Below are positions 49,979-62,149 of a DNA stretch of 64,000 nt, one piece after another; position 1 is the first letter of the stretch; each line of letters starts with the position of its first letter. The stretch comes from Rotaria socialis (lineage: Eukaryota > Rotifera > Eurotatoria > Philodinida > Philodinidae): the NCBI GenBank assembly GCA_905331475.1, contig CAJNYU010003162.1, positions 68,226 to 132,225 of the forward strand, read 5' to 3'. The notes beneath the pieces are model-generated. The model was not told where the DNA came from. It saw only the letters and a list, made by a program, of their open reading frames with translations, and searched no databases. The translations under genes and the position numbers were made by a program.

Positions 49979-52927
49979 ATGTGTCAACGCACTACAATAA
50001 AAAGTAGTGAAGATAGAGAAACAATTAAAATGTCTCCTAATGATTATACAATGACAACAAATAATCATCCTAATCATTCTGATCGTATTAATGATCGAAC
50101 TTTATCCATTGAAAATAATTCCAATACGAAATATTTCGTTGATCTATATACAGCAGCATTACATTTAAGGTAAAGACATTATTCGAAAAGCATTTAGTCT
50201 GCTCTATTAATGAACGTATATCTTAAAAGCTGATTTTTGTTGTTTGTTAATCGATGAGCAAGGCATATCTTTGTTTCTCATGGGAGTTGTCTAAATATAC
50301 ACATAGATATCTCATTTCATTATTTACATTACTAAACATATGTGTAGCAATTAACCTCATTTTGTGTTTCTTTCTTTTTAGACAAAGAATGCGAGAAGAA
50401 AATTTAATCCATCGTTCATATTCAGCTTATTTAAATGATAAAAACAGTCAACGTTCATTGTTTCATAATTGTTTTCATTCGTATGAAGCAATTGATTGGC
50501 TTATAAAGAAACAACTATGTAAAACTATTTATGATGGTGTTGAAATATTTCAAGTTTTAGAAAAATTAAAAGTTATTCATCATGGTATGAGGTTTTTGGC
50601 AAAATGCCAGAAGAAAATTTTCTTTTCTTCTGCTTCTTCTACTTCCATTCATTATTAATTTTGCATGTCTATGCGGAAGCGCAAGCGGATAATTGCTTTT
50701 CTTCCTTCCTGCAGTAGCTAGTTCGACCGCCTGCCTTAAAAGATTGTCAGAAAGAACGGAAAAAATTTAGGTTACCATAAACTGGTTGGCTCTAAATAAC
50801 GAAAACAGTATTACGTCGTTTTGTTTTTGTGTACAACAGATAAAGAATATTGATAGATAGTTAGAAAAAAATAGAATGTATTGATGTTGAACTCAATTGT
50901 AGAATGATATTATTTTCCGTTTTGTTTCATAGTTTGTGATCTAAATGAATTTGAATATCCATCATCGGGATCGTCTTCTATTAGTAATGTGAAATATTTA
51001 TATCGTTTTCGTCTTGATGATGGCACCGCTGATAGTAATCGCTCGTTTCAACAATTTGCTTCTATTTATGAAACATACACTAGGTAAGTTTTCTAACAAA
51101 CTTTTTCTATTTATTTTGGATAAAAATTAAAAAATAAAACAATGGCCTTTTAGTTTGTTTACACTTGATAAAAGTCAATGTCGCGGCGTAAATTTACAAC
51201 AACAAGTTCCGCTAACAGATCCATATAGTGAACAACCTGGCGTAGTACTCAAAGGTGATAATTTAGCTCGCATGCTTGCATTACGTAGTGGTGTAAATAT
51301 GCAAAATGTTGAACGTCTCGCTGATGATATGATTATGTATGGCCTTGTTAAATTTGGTAAATTTTAATTTTTTTTAAATAATAATTTTAACATTTTCGAT
51401 TTTTTTCTTTTTATTCGTGTTCAGACGAATGTGATCAACAAACAGAATGTTGTTGTTCTTCAAATAAATTTCATGATGACAGTAATCATCAATATATATT
51501 AAGTAATACGCATCGTTTATTAGCTGATAAACGTCTTGATCTTATTGCTTTAATGCAATCTGATGCATTATTATTATCATCACCGATTCATCATTCACCA
51601 CCATTAATAGGAATTCCATCAAATTCATTGGTTAGCGTATCATGTCGTAAGTTGAAAGACGAAGATGAACAAGAGTACCGAAATAAATCTTAAATATTAA
51701 ATAATGCTTTTTTTTGTAGCTGATCGGTCACCATCAATAGATCATATGCAAACAAAGAATTCTCTTAATCGTACTTTAAGTAGCTATTATTGCAATGATC
51801 ATTTAAACAAACTGTCACCGTTATTACCATCAAGCAACTGTTGCCATCACTATTATTCACGTATGTTGCCTTCAAATGAAACGATTCATTTATCATCGTT
51901 AATACAATCGACAAACATACGGCGCCATCCAATATCTGGACTAACAAGTAGTAATAGCTCATTGATAAGTGATGAACCACAAATGAATCGAAGAATATCT
52001 AATGGCGATGAACTTGATTGTACAACTAAACTAACGTGCACAGTAGCAAACAGTGAAGTATTTCGAAGAAAAAAATCGGCTAGTTTAAATTCACCAGCTA
52101 ATTCAGGTAAGAAAATAAAACAAATATTTAAAAAATCATCATAGCTATTATGACTATGTATGTATAGAGAGTCGTCCAACAGTAGACGAACTGGAAAGAT
52201 TAGAATTACCATGGTGTTGGAAAAGTTATTCAGTAAGGTTTAATTAAAATTTTCAAAATATAATCTTATTTAAATAAACTTCAATAGCTAAAACGTGATC
52301 GACGTGGTTATGGATTGATTCTTCATGGTGACGGACCGTGTTATATTGAAAGACTTGATCCGTATGGTTCTGCGTATACATCTGGAATACGAGTAAGAAA
52401 AATATACAGTTATCTTTGTTCAACTCAAATATTTCATTTTATTTTTCAAGATCAACGAATATATATATGCAATTGAAGGTGTTAACGTTCTACGTCGTTC
52501 TGGTAAAGAAGTTGAACGTTTACTATCAATGTTTGATAAATGTACAATATATACTGTATATAATCGTGATGATTTTTCACAACATTCAATTCCACCTAAT
52601 GAATATCATTCAAATAAAATCTATCCATTAAAACAACCGTCTTCATTATCATCATCATTAAATGATTATAATAATAATGCAAATACATTATTAACAACAT
52701 TAAATAATCATTCATCAAATCAGCAAGTGACTCTGTATTCATCATCGCCACAAAATCAACAAAATTCTTCACCATCATCATCAGTTGATGGTGCATCATC
52801 TTGTTCAATATCGCCGAAACAATTTGTGACAACAAATAAAAAGGGAACATTATCGAAACATTTTAATCTTTTTAAATTAAATTCTCGGTCTTGTTCAAAT
52901 TCATCATCAATCAACACAATAAAATAA
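49979..52927 (+). CDS. DEPTOR: DEPTOR-like protein (DEP-DEP-PDZ)
   Basis: Nine exons: 49979-50169, 50382-50584, 50933-51083, 51154-51356, 51425-51646, 51720-52106, 52168-52232, 52288-52392, 52451-52927; 667 residues (human DEPTOR about 410). DEP1 (about 64-160) contains RSLFHNCFHSYEAIDWLIKK, VIHHVCD and YLYRFRLDDGT, very close to DEPTOR. A second, more diverged DEP-like domain lies at about 180-250. A Ser/His-rich linker (about 270-450) follows. The PDZ domain (about 470-545) has RDRRGYGLILHGDGPCYIER, DPYGSAYTSGIRINEYIYAI and GVNVLRRSGKEV. Family role: binds and inhibits mTOR through the PDZ domain. A low-complexity Ser/Asn tail of about 115 residues after the PDZ is extra. The start is taken as ATG 49979; a pyrimidine tract plus GTAG lies upstream. 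A later Met (50030) is possible. Confidence 0.85.
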
Positions 52928-54123
52928 TTATATATGCAAATATAATATATATATGTATATATATAATATGACACCTTTTTTTGGATCCGGTTTGTTCATT
53001 TATTTATGTGTGAGTTTATTTGTTAACTTCTCAGGTCATTTCTTTGGCTTAGTATGTGTATCTTTTTTTTGCACGCTTTTTTTTTGTAGGATGCGATGCG
53101 CTCAGCACATCTGTCTATATAATTTTATTTCTCGTGTAAATATTTTCGCTTGTCTTTTTATCTCTTTTTTTCTTTTGTTGAAACTCTTGATGTGATTATA
53201 AAAAAGAAACTTTGGACGACAAATTGAGAGAGAGAAAGAGATGAAAAAAGAAATAAAGTTTGAACTGAAACAATTCTAATTATTAATATTTAGTATTTCC
53301 TTCTGAAAGAAGGAAGAAAACAAATGATCAATATTGATAGTTTTCCGTTTAATCATTGTATGCAATCGATTAAATGATTTATGACGCTTCAGTACTTAAA
53401 TGAATAAAATACTCATGTAGAAAATCTTATATTTTCCAAGTAACGTTATGCATTTCGCTAGAGAAATCACAATGTCAATAGAAAGTTATTGCAATGAAAT
53501 TACGTAAGTAATTCTTTGCATTCTACTCAAATAAATTTCACTGTCATAAGATTATGTTGACACATGGTTTTGTATTATGATTCGTCTGTTGTGATAGTTG
53601 GATAAAAGAAAAACAATTTTAGACAGCTAGGTTAAAATTCGGTGTCATTCAATTACACATGACAGAGAATATTAACAGATACTAGCAAACTATATTTAAA
53701 CTCAATGACTCGATGTGTAATGTCCTTGGTTTAATAGGATTGGTCATTGTCGGGGTCTGTTACTTTTAATTATCTCAGAAATACTAGATTACTCTTACAA
53801 TGAAGTAAGCCGTAGGAAACTTTTGTTAATAAATTTTACAAGGTGCACTTTTAATGACAAGAAACATGATGCGTGTATACGATTTCATGTAAAATTTGAA
53901 TAATTATTACAAGAAAAAAAGCGTTATTACTTTTAACAAAACTAATAATCTTTTTCTTTTCATCTTCTTTTCCTCACACAAATATTCATACTGAAAAATA
54001 AAGCACTCTGAAGAAACAAAAATAAAGATCGATATATTTTCTTAAGTTAATAATATTCACTGTCAATAAAAAAAACTTTTATTGTTTCTCCTTCAAAAAT
54101 TTGAAAAAAGAAATAAGAAAAAA
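52928..54123. other. Convergent intergenic region between DEPTOR-like and SAR1-like genes
   Basis: 3' ends of two converging genes. AT-rich, with an (AT)n run at 52936-52962. No exon seen. Confidence 0.5.
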
Positions 54124-54714
54124 CTAATTTTCTGAATTAATCGGTCGTTTAATGAGCCACTGCAAGCCATCAGTAAAACCTTCATGTCTTTTGATACTAC
54201 ACATACATAATTTAACTCGAGGATTTTCTTCATTGAGATATTTGTCAATTTGCAGATGATATCTTAAGTCACTTTCACTATATGCAGTGTCAACATTATC
54301 AATTTTATTCCCGAGAATCAATAGAGGTGCAAAATTCATATTATCATCATTTAATATTTGTAATAATTCATAACGTGCTTCAGGAATGCGTTGACGATTA
54401 CTCGCATCAATCATGAAAATAAGACGTGTGGAAGCAAACATATAATCTCGCCATAAACGTCTTGCTTGTTGATGACCACCAACATCAGTTAGAGTTAAGG
54501 TAGTTGAGCCAATTTTAAATTCATGTTTTGATGGTTTACCAGTTGGTGGTGCTTGAATAAGACGATTTTGAGTTAAGCGACCAGTTAATGTCGTTTTGCC
54601 GGCATCATCTAAACCGACAAGAAGTATTGCATTCGAATTTGAGCCATTAGATGGCCACCAAAACCAAGTATACTCAGCAACTACATCTCGTATCCATGTT
54701 AACACAGACCACAT
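54124..54714 (-). CDS. SAR1-like: SAR1-like small GTPase, intronless and divergent
   Basis: Single exon, 196 residues from ATG 54714; the open frame extends five codons further upstream but only from a TTG. G1 is GLDDAGKTTL, G3 is DVGGH (with the Sar1 His) followed by QQARRLWRDY, G4 is LILGNKID, and the C-terminal motif is MCSIKRHEGFTDGLQWL. Sar1 GTPases start COPII coat assembly at ER exit sites by inserting an N-terminal amphipathic helix. Here that helix is very tryptophan-rich (five Trp within MWSVLTWIRDVVAEYTWFWW). The switch I Thr of the family (HPTSEEL) is replaced by Ser (KPSKHEF). Every other sizeable gene around has introns, so this may be a retrocopy or a paralog specialised away from canonical SAR1. 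Confidence 0.85.
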   Translation of the reverse strand: MWSVLTWIRDVVAEYTWFWWPSNGSNSNAILLVGLDDAGKTTLTGRLTQNRLIQAPPTGKPSKHEFKIGSTTLTLTDVGGHQQARRLWRDYMFASTRLIFMIDASNRQRIPEARYELLQILNDDNMNFAPLLILGNKIDNVDTAYSESDLRYHLQIDKYLNEENPRVKLCMCSIKRHEGFTDGLQWLIKRPINSEN

Positions 54715-55004
54715 ATTTGCGTATGTCAATAATAATTAAAATCTTCATTGCATTTGGCTTTCATTTTATATGAAAATGTAATGTCGACGTGGTTGCGTTG
54801 TGCAACTTGTGCCACGTCGATAAATAAACAAGTATTCACCTTTTCCACGTTTTTCAAATGGCGTACGGCAATTGTAGAAACAAATACTTTTATGATAAAA
54901 AAAAGCAAGAATCACATATTATTGGTGTTCGTATTGTAAGAAGTCGCTGATATATTTCAATTTGTTACACATAATTCATGCTTTAGATTTATCATATCTA
55001 TGAA

Positions 55005-55936
55005 AAGCTTTTCAGCGCAGCCTCGTTGGGGCTAAAATGTGGAACTCACATATTTCGGTCAGTTAGATACTGACCAAATAGAAGTTTTATTTTTTCAGTG
55101 TAGTGAGATTATATTTTGTTCAAAAACAAGATAATAAAACCTTTTTAACATTTGAAATTTATGGGATCTATCAATAGAAAATATTACTAGAGAGAACGTA
55201 TAAAAAACTTTTTGTTTAGAATATGTCAGTATGCTGAAGTGTTTAGTGGTTTCATTGAGAAATATTGTGAATGATAATAGTTTAAACAGTATTTAGGATA
55301 TAGTTATCAATATTGTTGAGAAATTTATATTTCTTTGTATTATCACGTGAAAAATTGATACATGTTTTCATAAACGAAAATTTGATAAAAGCTTCCCAGT
55401 GGATGAAAAAATTGCGAATTGTAAATACACTAAAGTGGACTCAAGCTCTAAAATAAGGTATTCGTGTGAGAAAAAAAAGGATTAAAATCTTCATCTGTTT
55501 ATTGTAGGTGGTAGAAGTAACGAATGTAATAGTAGCATAAACTAGTTGCTAGCTTCTGTAGCGGTAGCATACTCTCGTTGTTAATGTCTGTAATAATAAA
55601 AAATATATAATACTGTCGTAACTATGGGCTATAATAATAAAAACGACAGATTTTGATGATTAATTAGAGATTAAATCCTAATTATCTTGATTTCTAATTA
55701 GTGAAATTAGATTTTAATTACTGATATGAGTAGTGGCGAACATAGCCAATCGATCTGTACAAAAATTTGATCTAATTAGTGCACCGAAGTGTTAGTTTTT
55801 TCATGTTTTATGTCTGTAATGGGGAGGAAGGGGGTGGGGTACAGGGGAGCCGCAAAAACCTAACAATTCAGCTTACACACTATTTTCTTCGAAAATATAT
55901 GTGAGTTCCACAAAACTTGCCATAGATATCTGAAAA
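55005..55936. mobile_element. Putative non-autonomous element with short terminal inverted repeats
   Basis: The perfect 16-mer TGTGGAACTCACATAT at 55038-55053 recurs inverted at 55897-55912. About 20 nt outside each copy is TTTTCAG or its complement, so the arrangement TTTTCAG-N20-16-mer is shared by both ends. No coding frame, and no target duplication was identified. The ends are approximate. Confidence 0.55.
55821..55847 (+). other. Potential G-quadruplex motif
   Basis: Four runs of four to five G (55821-55824, 55830-55834, 55836-55839, 55844-55847) with loops of 5, 1 and 4 nt fit the standard G-quadruplex pattern. This is striking in DNA this AT-rich. It lies within the putative element at 55005-55936, so it may belong to that element rather than to a gene. 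Confidence 0.8.
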
Positions 55937-56364
55937 ATAAAACGATTCAAATAAACATATTTCATAAAACAAATGATTTATTGATTAGTCTAAAAGTCTC
56001 GTATTAATGTTCACATAAAGTTATGAAATAAATTCATATTTATGTTTTCTTTTATGCTGAAGAATATAGAATAGAGTTCAAATATGAAAATAAAATTCTA
56101 TTGAAGAAAGTAAGAATAACTTTCTATAGTTTACTCGTGTTATTGGAGACTAAAGGTTAATTTAAAACAATAAGATACTCATATGAATTAAGATCGTCAA
56201 GAAGAAAGAGACATCTTATTTATGATGACATAATAAGTATTGAAGTTTTCTATTGGTAATTAATCTACTGTTTATTTAAATTACAATTTTTTTAAAGCTT
56301 TTATACTAGAATAATTCTTTCCAAATGATTATGACTTTTATTGTCAACAATAATCACAATCAAA

Positions 56365-58575
56365 TTAACTTCTTCGTCTTTTTTTCGAATCTTGATGACG
56401 TTTTCTACTATGACTACGACTGGATCGACGTTTTTTCCGAGATGATGATCGATGTTTATGTTTCTTGTGTTTCTTTTTATCTTTATCAAGTCTATAAATA
56501 AAAAAACGATTTATTTTGTTTGTGAATAAATGATTTTAAAAATATTAATTTACTCAGATTGATTCGAGTTCGATTGATGATTTATTTGTTCAATAAATTT
56601 CATTCCAGTATCGATCATATCACGAGCAATCTACATAAAGCTTATATTCAACTTTCATGGAAAATCAAGAAAAAATTACATCATAAAAATCTCGATTTGT
56701 TGTTCGAGTTACGTATTTCGGTCGACGTCGTTTTTGATCTCGTAATTCAACCGATTTATTCGATTGTTGCGAAATATTTGGTTCTATAACAATAATAATA
56801 AAAAGAAGAATATCAATAGTCCAATTTAACAAAATAGAAAAAGTCTAACCTCGTAACATAGTCGTTTGATTATCAAAGTTAGAATGTGATGTAGATGGCA
56901 CAATACCCAAACTCAAAGCTTCATCATACACTGCTTGAGCAATTAAAGATCGTTCGGAAGGTGAAAATAAAATGGTTGTTTGTTCAGTGCTTAATGGAAG
57001 ATCTTGTGAAAGAAAACAACAAATATTTTCTATTGCAATAGTTCTTTGCAACATGTCTAATCGGTTTTTATCTACTGAAAAGTAATTAGTTTATTAAAAA
57101 TATTTTTTTAACAGCTCATGAAAACGATGTTTATAAGAATGATTAAACTAAAAGATATTAGTTGAAACACTTGCATACTTTTTTAGATAGTTGAATGATA
57201 TTGACGTTTATCGAAAGCAATCAACTATTACTATTGGAATTGGGTGTTACTACATGTAATTTTATATTTAGAGTTTTTTTTATCTAACGTCGTTCCAGCG
57301 GTGTCCAAGAACTGAGAAATAGGAATTCCTAATCTACCGAGGAATTGTCACTGCCGCTGTGATAATTCTTAGAGAAAATGGGAATCAATCATTGGTTCCC
57401 TCACAGTTCTATCATTCACGAAAGTCGCGATATTACTTTTTTTTAAATAATTTGTGCACGGAACTATTGATTCTCACAATTTTGTAGATGAAAATGAGTG
57501 TAAGAGCAAATATTATTGTGAATATTCCATATTTTTACCTTTAGCATGCAATGAACTGTCGGGGAACTGAGGTGGAATCCTTAATTCTCAGTCATTGGAC
57601 ACCCCTCTGAAAAGAAAGGTAATATGTAATTAATCAAAAAGATGATTCTTTTCGATAGAGAAGAAAAATAGTAGTTAGAGAAGATACGCTCGAATGATGA
57701 CCGAAAGGTACTGAATGAATGAATATAGGTATATCTCAGTGAAGAGAGATATACTCTACTCGTCTCTAATGATATACAAAAAGAGACGCTAATCGATTAT
57801 TTTTTAAACGAAGAATAATTTTAGAAAAACAGTGCATCAAGAGACTTTCTCATAGTTTAGCAGTTTGAATCACGAAACAATGTTGGACTACCTGAAAAAC
57901 TTCATACAGAAAACCTTTCTTTACATTCGTCAAAATTTTGCTCTTACTAAACTAACTTTAAAATAGCAACAGATCAATTACAAATGCTTACTGAGAAAGA
58001 AGATGTAATTTCAATTCTATCTGATTAGTTTTTACTCTCTGTAGCAATCTAAGGAGTGAACAAAAAACAAATTGGCTAAACACACAGTGCAATGACTGTC
58101 GCAACATAGTTTGTTACGGTAATTGAAAGATTATTTTTACTATTTGTAATTGCTATAGGTCGATGAAGAATATTACTGAGCGTTGATGGAGTAAATGAGA
58201 TACTAGATTGATTGAACAATTGTTTTTCTTTTTCACATTCAGCTAATTCTTTCTACATATAAATACATAATTAACAAATCTTTTCTTAAAATAAAAATAA
58301 ATTTTGCTTACTAGATATTCTTTTGAGAAACCTTCTTTTTTCAATTGACATTTTTCTACATGTTTTGATCCTATTGGAAATCGATGCCCTGGCTCAATTG
58401 AGCATTGAATCAGAGTTTCTTGCTAAAATGATCGTTTCCTTTTTTCATCTCTCAGATTTACTGTGAACACGCATACTTCTTTCAATAAATGATCTTCGGT
58501 CCAATGAAGTTTATTTAATAATTCATAAAATTTTTGTTTTTCTACGTTATAAAATACAGTCTGATCATCAGTCAT
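56365..58575 (-). CDS. SNRNP48: U11/U12 snRNP 48 kDa protein (minor spliceosome)
   Basis: Seven minus-strand exons: 58477-58575, 58312-58422, 58141-58252, 56850-57074, 56680-56783, 56554-56630, 56365-56491; 284 residues. A CHHC zinc finger of the U11-48K type is present: Cys40, His46, His54, Cys58, followed by QLKKEGFSKEYL (family: RLRKMGYTKEE). Then come SERSLIAQAVYDEAL and VELRDQKRRRPKYVTRTTNR with IARDMIDTGMKFIEQ, matching the central conserved block (EVRDYKRRRQSYRAKNVH). The tail is Lys/Arg/Ser/His-rich. The family member binds the 5' splice site of U12-type introns within U11 snRNP. The loop between the two His is two residues shorter than in the human finger. The third intron (57075-58140, about 1.07 kb) contains a putative mobile element. 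The start codon follows an AG acceptor by four bases. Confidence 0.88.
57292..57610. mobile_element. Putative MITE inside an SNRNP48 intron
   Basis: About 320 bp with imperfect terminal inverted repeats of about 40 nt. The left end is GTGTCCAAGAACTGAGAA, and the right end read in reverse complement is GTGTCCAATGACTGAGAA. Both continue into GGAATTCC / GGATTCC-like sequence. No coding frame. Target duplication not resolved. Confidence 0.6.
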
Positions 58576-58849
58576 TTATCTAAATAGATAATTTTAAAAA
58601 AAGAAGATTTGACTTTATACTGCTACAATTTCGAAACGTCATATTTGAATAAAAGAGATAAACGCGATCTTATGCGCACACAGAAATATATAGAGCAGAT
58701 AAATGACAAAAAGAAAAGGAAAGAATTTTGCATTATGATACCTGATTATAAGATCAACACAGCAAACGGTAATAGTTATATGTAACAAACTTTCTGTAAG
58801 CTTTTAATAGAACAAAAATTTGAAATTATCATAAACAAAGAAAAAAAAT

Positions 58850-60583
58850 CTAATGTTCATTATCTTGCTCTACTGGAATAGGTGTTTGCACTGGACGGCA
58901 GCGTTTTTTCATTTTTCTTTTTGGCAATTGAATGGACCCATTAAATAATTGTTGTAAATTTCTCCAAGCAGTTAATGATACATTTTCTTGTGCGCGTATT
59001 ACTGATGATGCATGAGCACGAAATTTTGCAAGAATTCTATCATCTGTTGATAAGGTTAATATTGTTTCATATTGCTCATTATTTGTAATCAATTGATCAT
59101 CATATTGAATATCAAGATTTAATTTTTGGCATGCATTTATCAATTGTTGTTTTATTGTTATTGGCGATTGATGATCTATTGTCTTTTTGTCATGTTCAAC
59201 TAGTTCATCTTCAATAAAATGAACATGTTTTTTTTCATGCTGTTTATTTACATTTTCATCACGCTTCAGTAAACTTTTTATTGGCCCTACTGGTAAAGAT
59301 GTAGGTGTTGCAACATCAATTGATCCTAACAGATTAGGATCTAATTTTGAAAGTAAATTTACAGCAGCTGATTTTTTAGCTATTTGCTTATTTTTACCAT
59401 AACCATCAGCCGAATCATCATCACCAAATTTAACATGAAAATGAAAATTTTTATCATCATTTTCATTTTTTAATTCATTAAATTCAATTTTAATATCACG
59501 TGCTCGCCCTATTTGATAAAGGCGTGTTATCGGATTGATTTGTTCGGTTAAACTATAGCTAACTGAACCTTTTTGTTCAATAAATTTTTTATGTTGGTTG
59601 CTATGTTTACGGATATGTTTTTGTTTATCCATTTCTGATGGTAACGGTAAAATTTCTAACATTTGTTCAGCAGCTATTTGTTTAGCAGCATGTTTCGTTG
59701 AACCCGTACCCGTTGTTGAATATTGTTCACCGATAAGGTATGTTATTGTTAGTGGTTCATTATATTTAATTTGAACTGAAAGACCAAGTTGTTTAGCACG
59801 TTCATACATTATTGAAATTGGTGATTTTGATTGAATCTAAAAAGATAAATTTAACATGATTGTTTTTGTCTGTTACTAAACAAATGAAAAGAACTTTACC
59901 TGGGTTTGTAGCGATGAAAGTGACGTTAAAATAGATTTTTCATTATCACGTATAAAATTTAAAGCATGATAAGCACAATTTATTCGAGCTAGTTGATGTG
60001 ATAGATCATGTCCATCAAAATGAAGATCTTGTCCCAGATAAAGACGATAATAAAACATAATACAAGGAAAATTCGATGAAACATTATTTGGTGTAGTAAC
60101 ACTATGCTGATTCAATAGAACGTATTGTATTGGAATATGGTTTTGAGCAGCCCAGGTGTTTAATGTAACTGTCGGATGTTTTGACACTTGATAGAAGAAA
60201 TTCGAAATAAAAAGATTTTGAATTTAAATTAGAAAAGAATGAAAGTTTAACATACAGTTAATTCCTTTGTCAGATTTATCTTTTAATAATAAATGTGTTT
60301 GATCGTTCAAAGCGATTTGTGCAGCAGCACGTTGTGCTAATTTAATACTACGATCACTACCAACATATTCTTTATCTCCCAGTCGAAGTCTTACACAATA
60401 AAATTTGGCATGAGCTGGGCCTGATTCTTTTTCAAGTTGATATTCAGCAACTATCTAATTTTCATCATTAACGATAAGGTAATTTAACACTTTTGTCTCC
60501 AATTAAAAATTGCTTACTTTATTTTCTCGAGCCAAATTATTAATGGCTTTTAATGGAGATATTTTCAATTGATCTTGCTGCAT
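58850..60583 (-). CDS. STAU: Staufen, double-stranded-RNA-binding protein
   Basis: Four minus-strand exons: 60518-60583, 60256-60454, 59900-60186, 58850-59836; 512 residues. Five dsRBD-like units are read in order: about 4-75 (SPLKAINNLARENKI, GPAHAKFYCVRLRLGDKEY, LAQRAAAQIAL), 92-165, 190-247 (GSTKHAAKQIAAEQMLEIL), 284-349 (INPITRLYQIGRARDIKIEF, KQIAKKSAAVNLLSKL) and 408-485. The INPIxRL opening of the fourth unit and the KKHVHFIED stretch after it (family: RKVTFFEP) identify Staufen over PACT/TRBP. Role: binds structured mRNAs for localisation, translation control and decay. The second and fifth units look degenerate for RNA contacts, as in other Staufens. No nuclear or catalytic domain. 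Transcribed in the same direction as SNRNP48, 275 nt upstream of its start. Confidence 0.88.
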
Positions 60584-62149
60584 TTATTTTATTTATGCTA
60601 GGATGGAATATGTACACAGGATAATAGTTAGAATATGAAAATTTGTTGTTTGAATGTTCTATGCTATCACATTGTAATTCGCCTTTTATACTATTCAGTT
60701 ATACAAATAAATAAACACTCACCGACGGATAGTAAGACAACGAAATACTATCGATCGAGTGGTAAAAAAATATATATATCAAATATGAATAAGAAACGTG
60801 AAATACTTCTATTTCCCTTCCCTTCTCGCTCTTTCTATCGTCATTCAGTCAGTATTATATGATTAAAAACTTATGGATTGACTTATACACCATTGAAAAA
60901 TAATTCGAAAGATGGTGTAGCCATACGATATGCGTATTTTAACTGAAAAATTATAATAGGTGGGATTTGAAAAAAAATATGAGCATGAATTTTACTTGGT
61001 TATATTTTTATGTCTTAACATCGATTAGCATATAAATTCATAAGATATTTGTTTTCTTGATCTAGTTTGAAGAAATAATATGTATCAAAAATCAATCAAT
61101 AAATGTTTGCAACGTATATCCTTTTATTTTTAAATAAAACAGCAGATCAATGTTTGTGTAGTTATGCATGTAAAGACAACAAAATATTTTTCATATTTAA
61201 TGCACCTACTTTGAAAAAGTCATTCATTGATTTTTTTTTCATTTATTTGGATCTATGTAAGAGCACTAGTTGCTTGCACGTGAAATATGTTATCGTATTC
61301 ATCTCCTACAGAATATATGTAGATATATATATATATATATTAACATTAATTTAAATTCTAGTCATTTAGTAGAATTGTAAATATAGTGATTAAGATATAT
61401 GACCAAAGATATACGAAGTTACAAGTTAACATTAGTAGAAGTTATGCAAGTGGATATTTGATAAATGTACTTATATCCTGATCTTGGGATCCTTGCACGA
61501 CCCTTGAATATTAATGTTATAAATCTATATCGATGCTATCTGACAAGATGTGCCAAATTTTTTGCGACGAGACATTTACGCAAAGACAACTACATGTCTT
61601 CAACTTTTCTACATATCGTATAACGTTCTACAAAACATGTCTAATATAAGTGTATCAGTGATATAATTTATTCATCCTAGAATCTACACGTTTCTATCAT
61701 ATATATATATATGTATATATCAACGAGTATTCAAATCATAATACCATAAATACAGAAGTAGATTTATCTTTGCTATCATCAATAGTGTGATATCATGCAT
61801 TGATAATAGAGAATGTTATACCTGTGTCATACAGGTCGTTGTTCGTTTCTTTCAAACTTACACAGAATGATTGTTTGTTTATTTTTTGCTATACTAATGA
61901 AAGTGTCAATAAAGATATTCTGTTAAGCAAGATAGATTATTAGTGACGAGAATATCTAATTCAAGTTTATGCAAGGAAAGATGAATGATTCCAGTGTACA
62001 GTACACATTTCACAACCGTTTTACCATGAAAGTGTCAACAGGTAATGCCAAAAGGTTTTATATTCTTTAGGAACAAAAGTAGTCTGTAAATCTGATGATC
62101 GAAAAATACAGAAAAGTAACATAAATAAATCCATCGTAGATAGATCATA
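60584..62149. other. Gene-free stretch upstream of Staufen
   Basis: About 1.6 kb, AT-rich, including the presumed Staufen promoter and the 3'UTR of the zinc-finger gene. (AT)n runs lie near 61324 and 61697. No exon seen. Confidence 0.5.

Larger units (their letters stand above)
54715..56364. other. Intergenic region with a putative element and a G-rich tract
   Basis: No exon seen. It contains paired inverted 16-mers 840 nt apart and a four-run G tract (55821-55847), listed separately. Confidence 0.5.

Noticed and set aside
54715..54729. Five-codon upstream extension of the SAR1-like protein
   Set aside because: It would start with TTG. The first ATG (54714) gives an N-terminus that aligns with Sar1.
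60184..60187. Start of Staufen at 60187
   Set aside because: The apparent start is GTG at a splice acceptor. Upstream exons at 60256-60454 and 60518-60583 join in frame and complete the first dsRBD.
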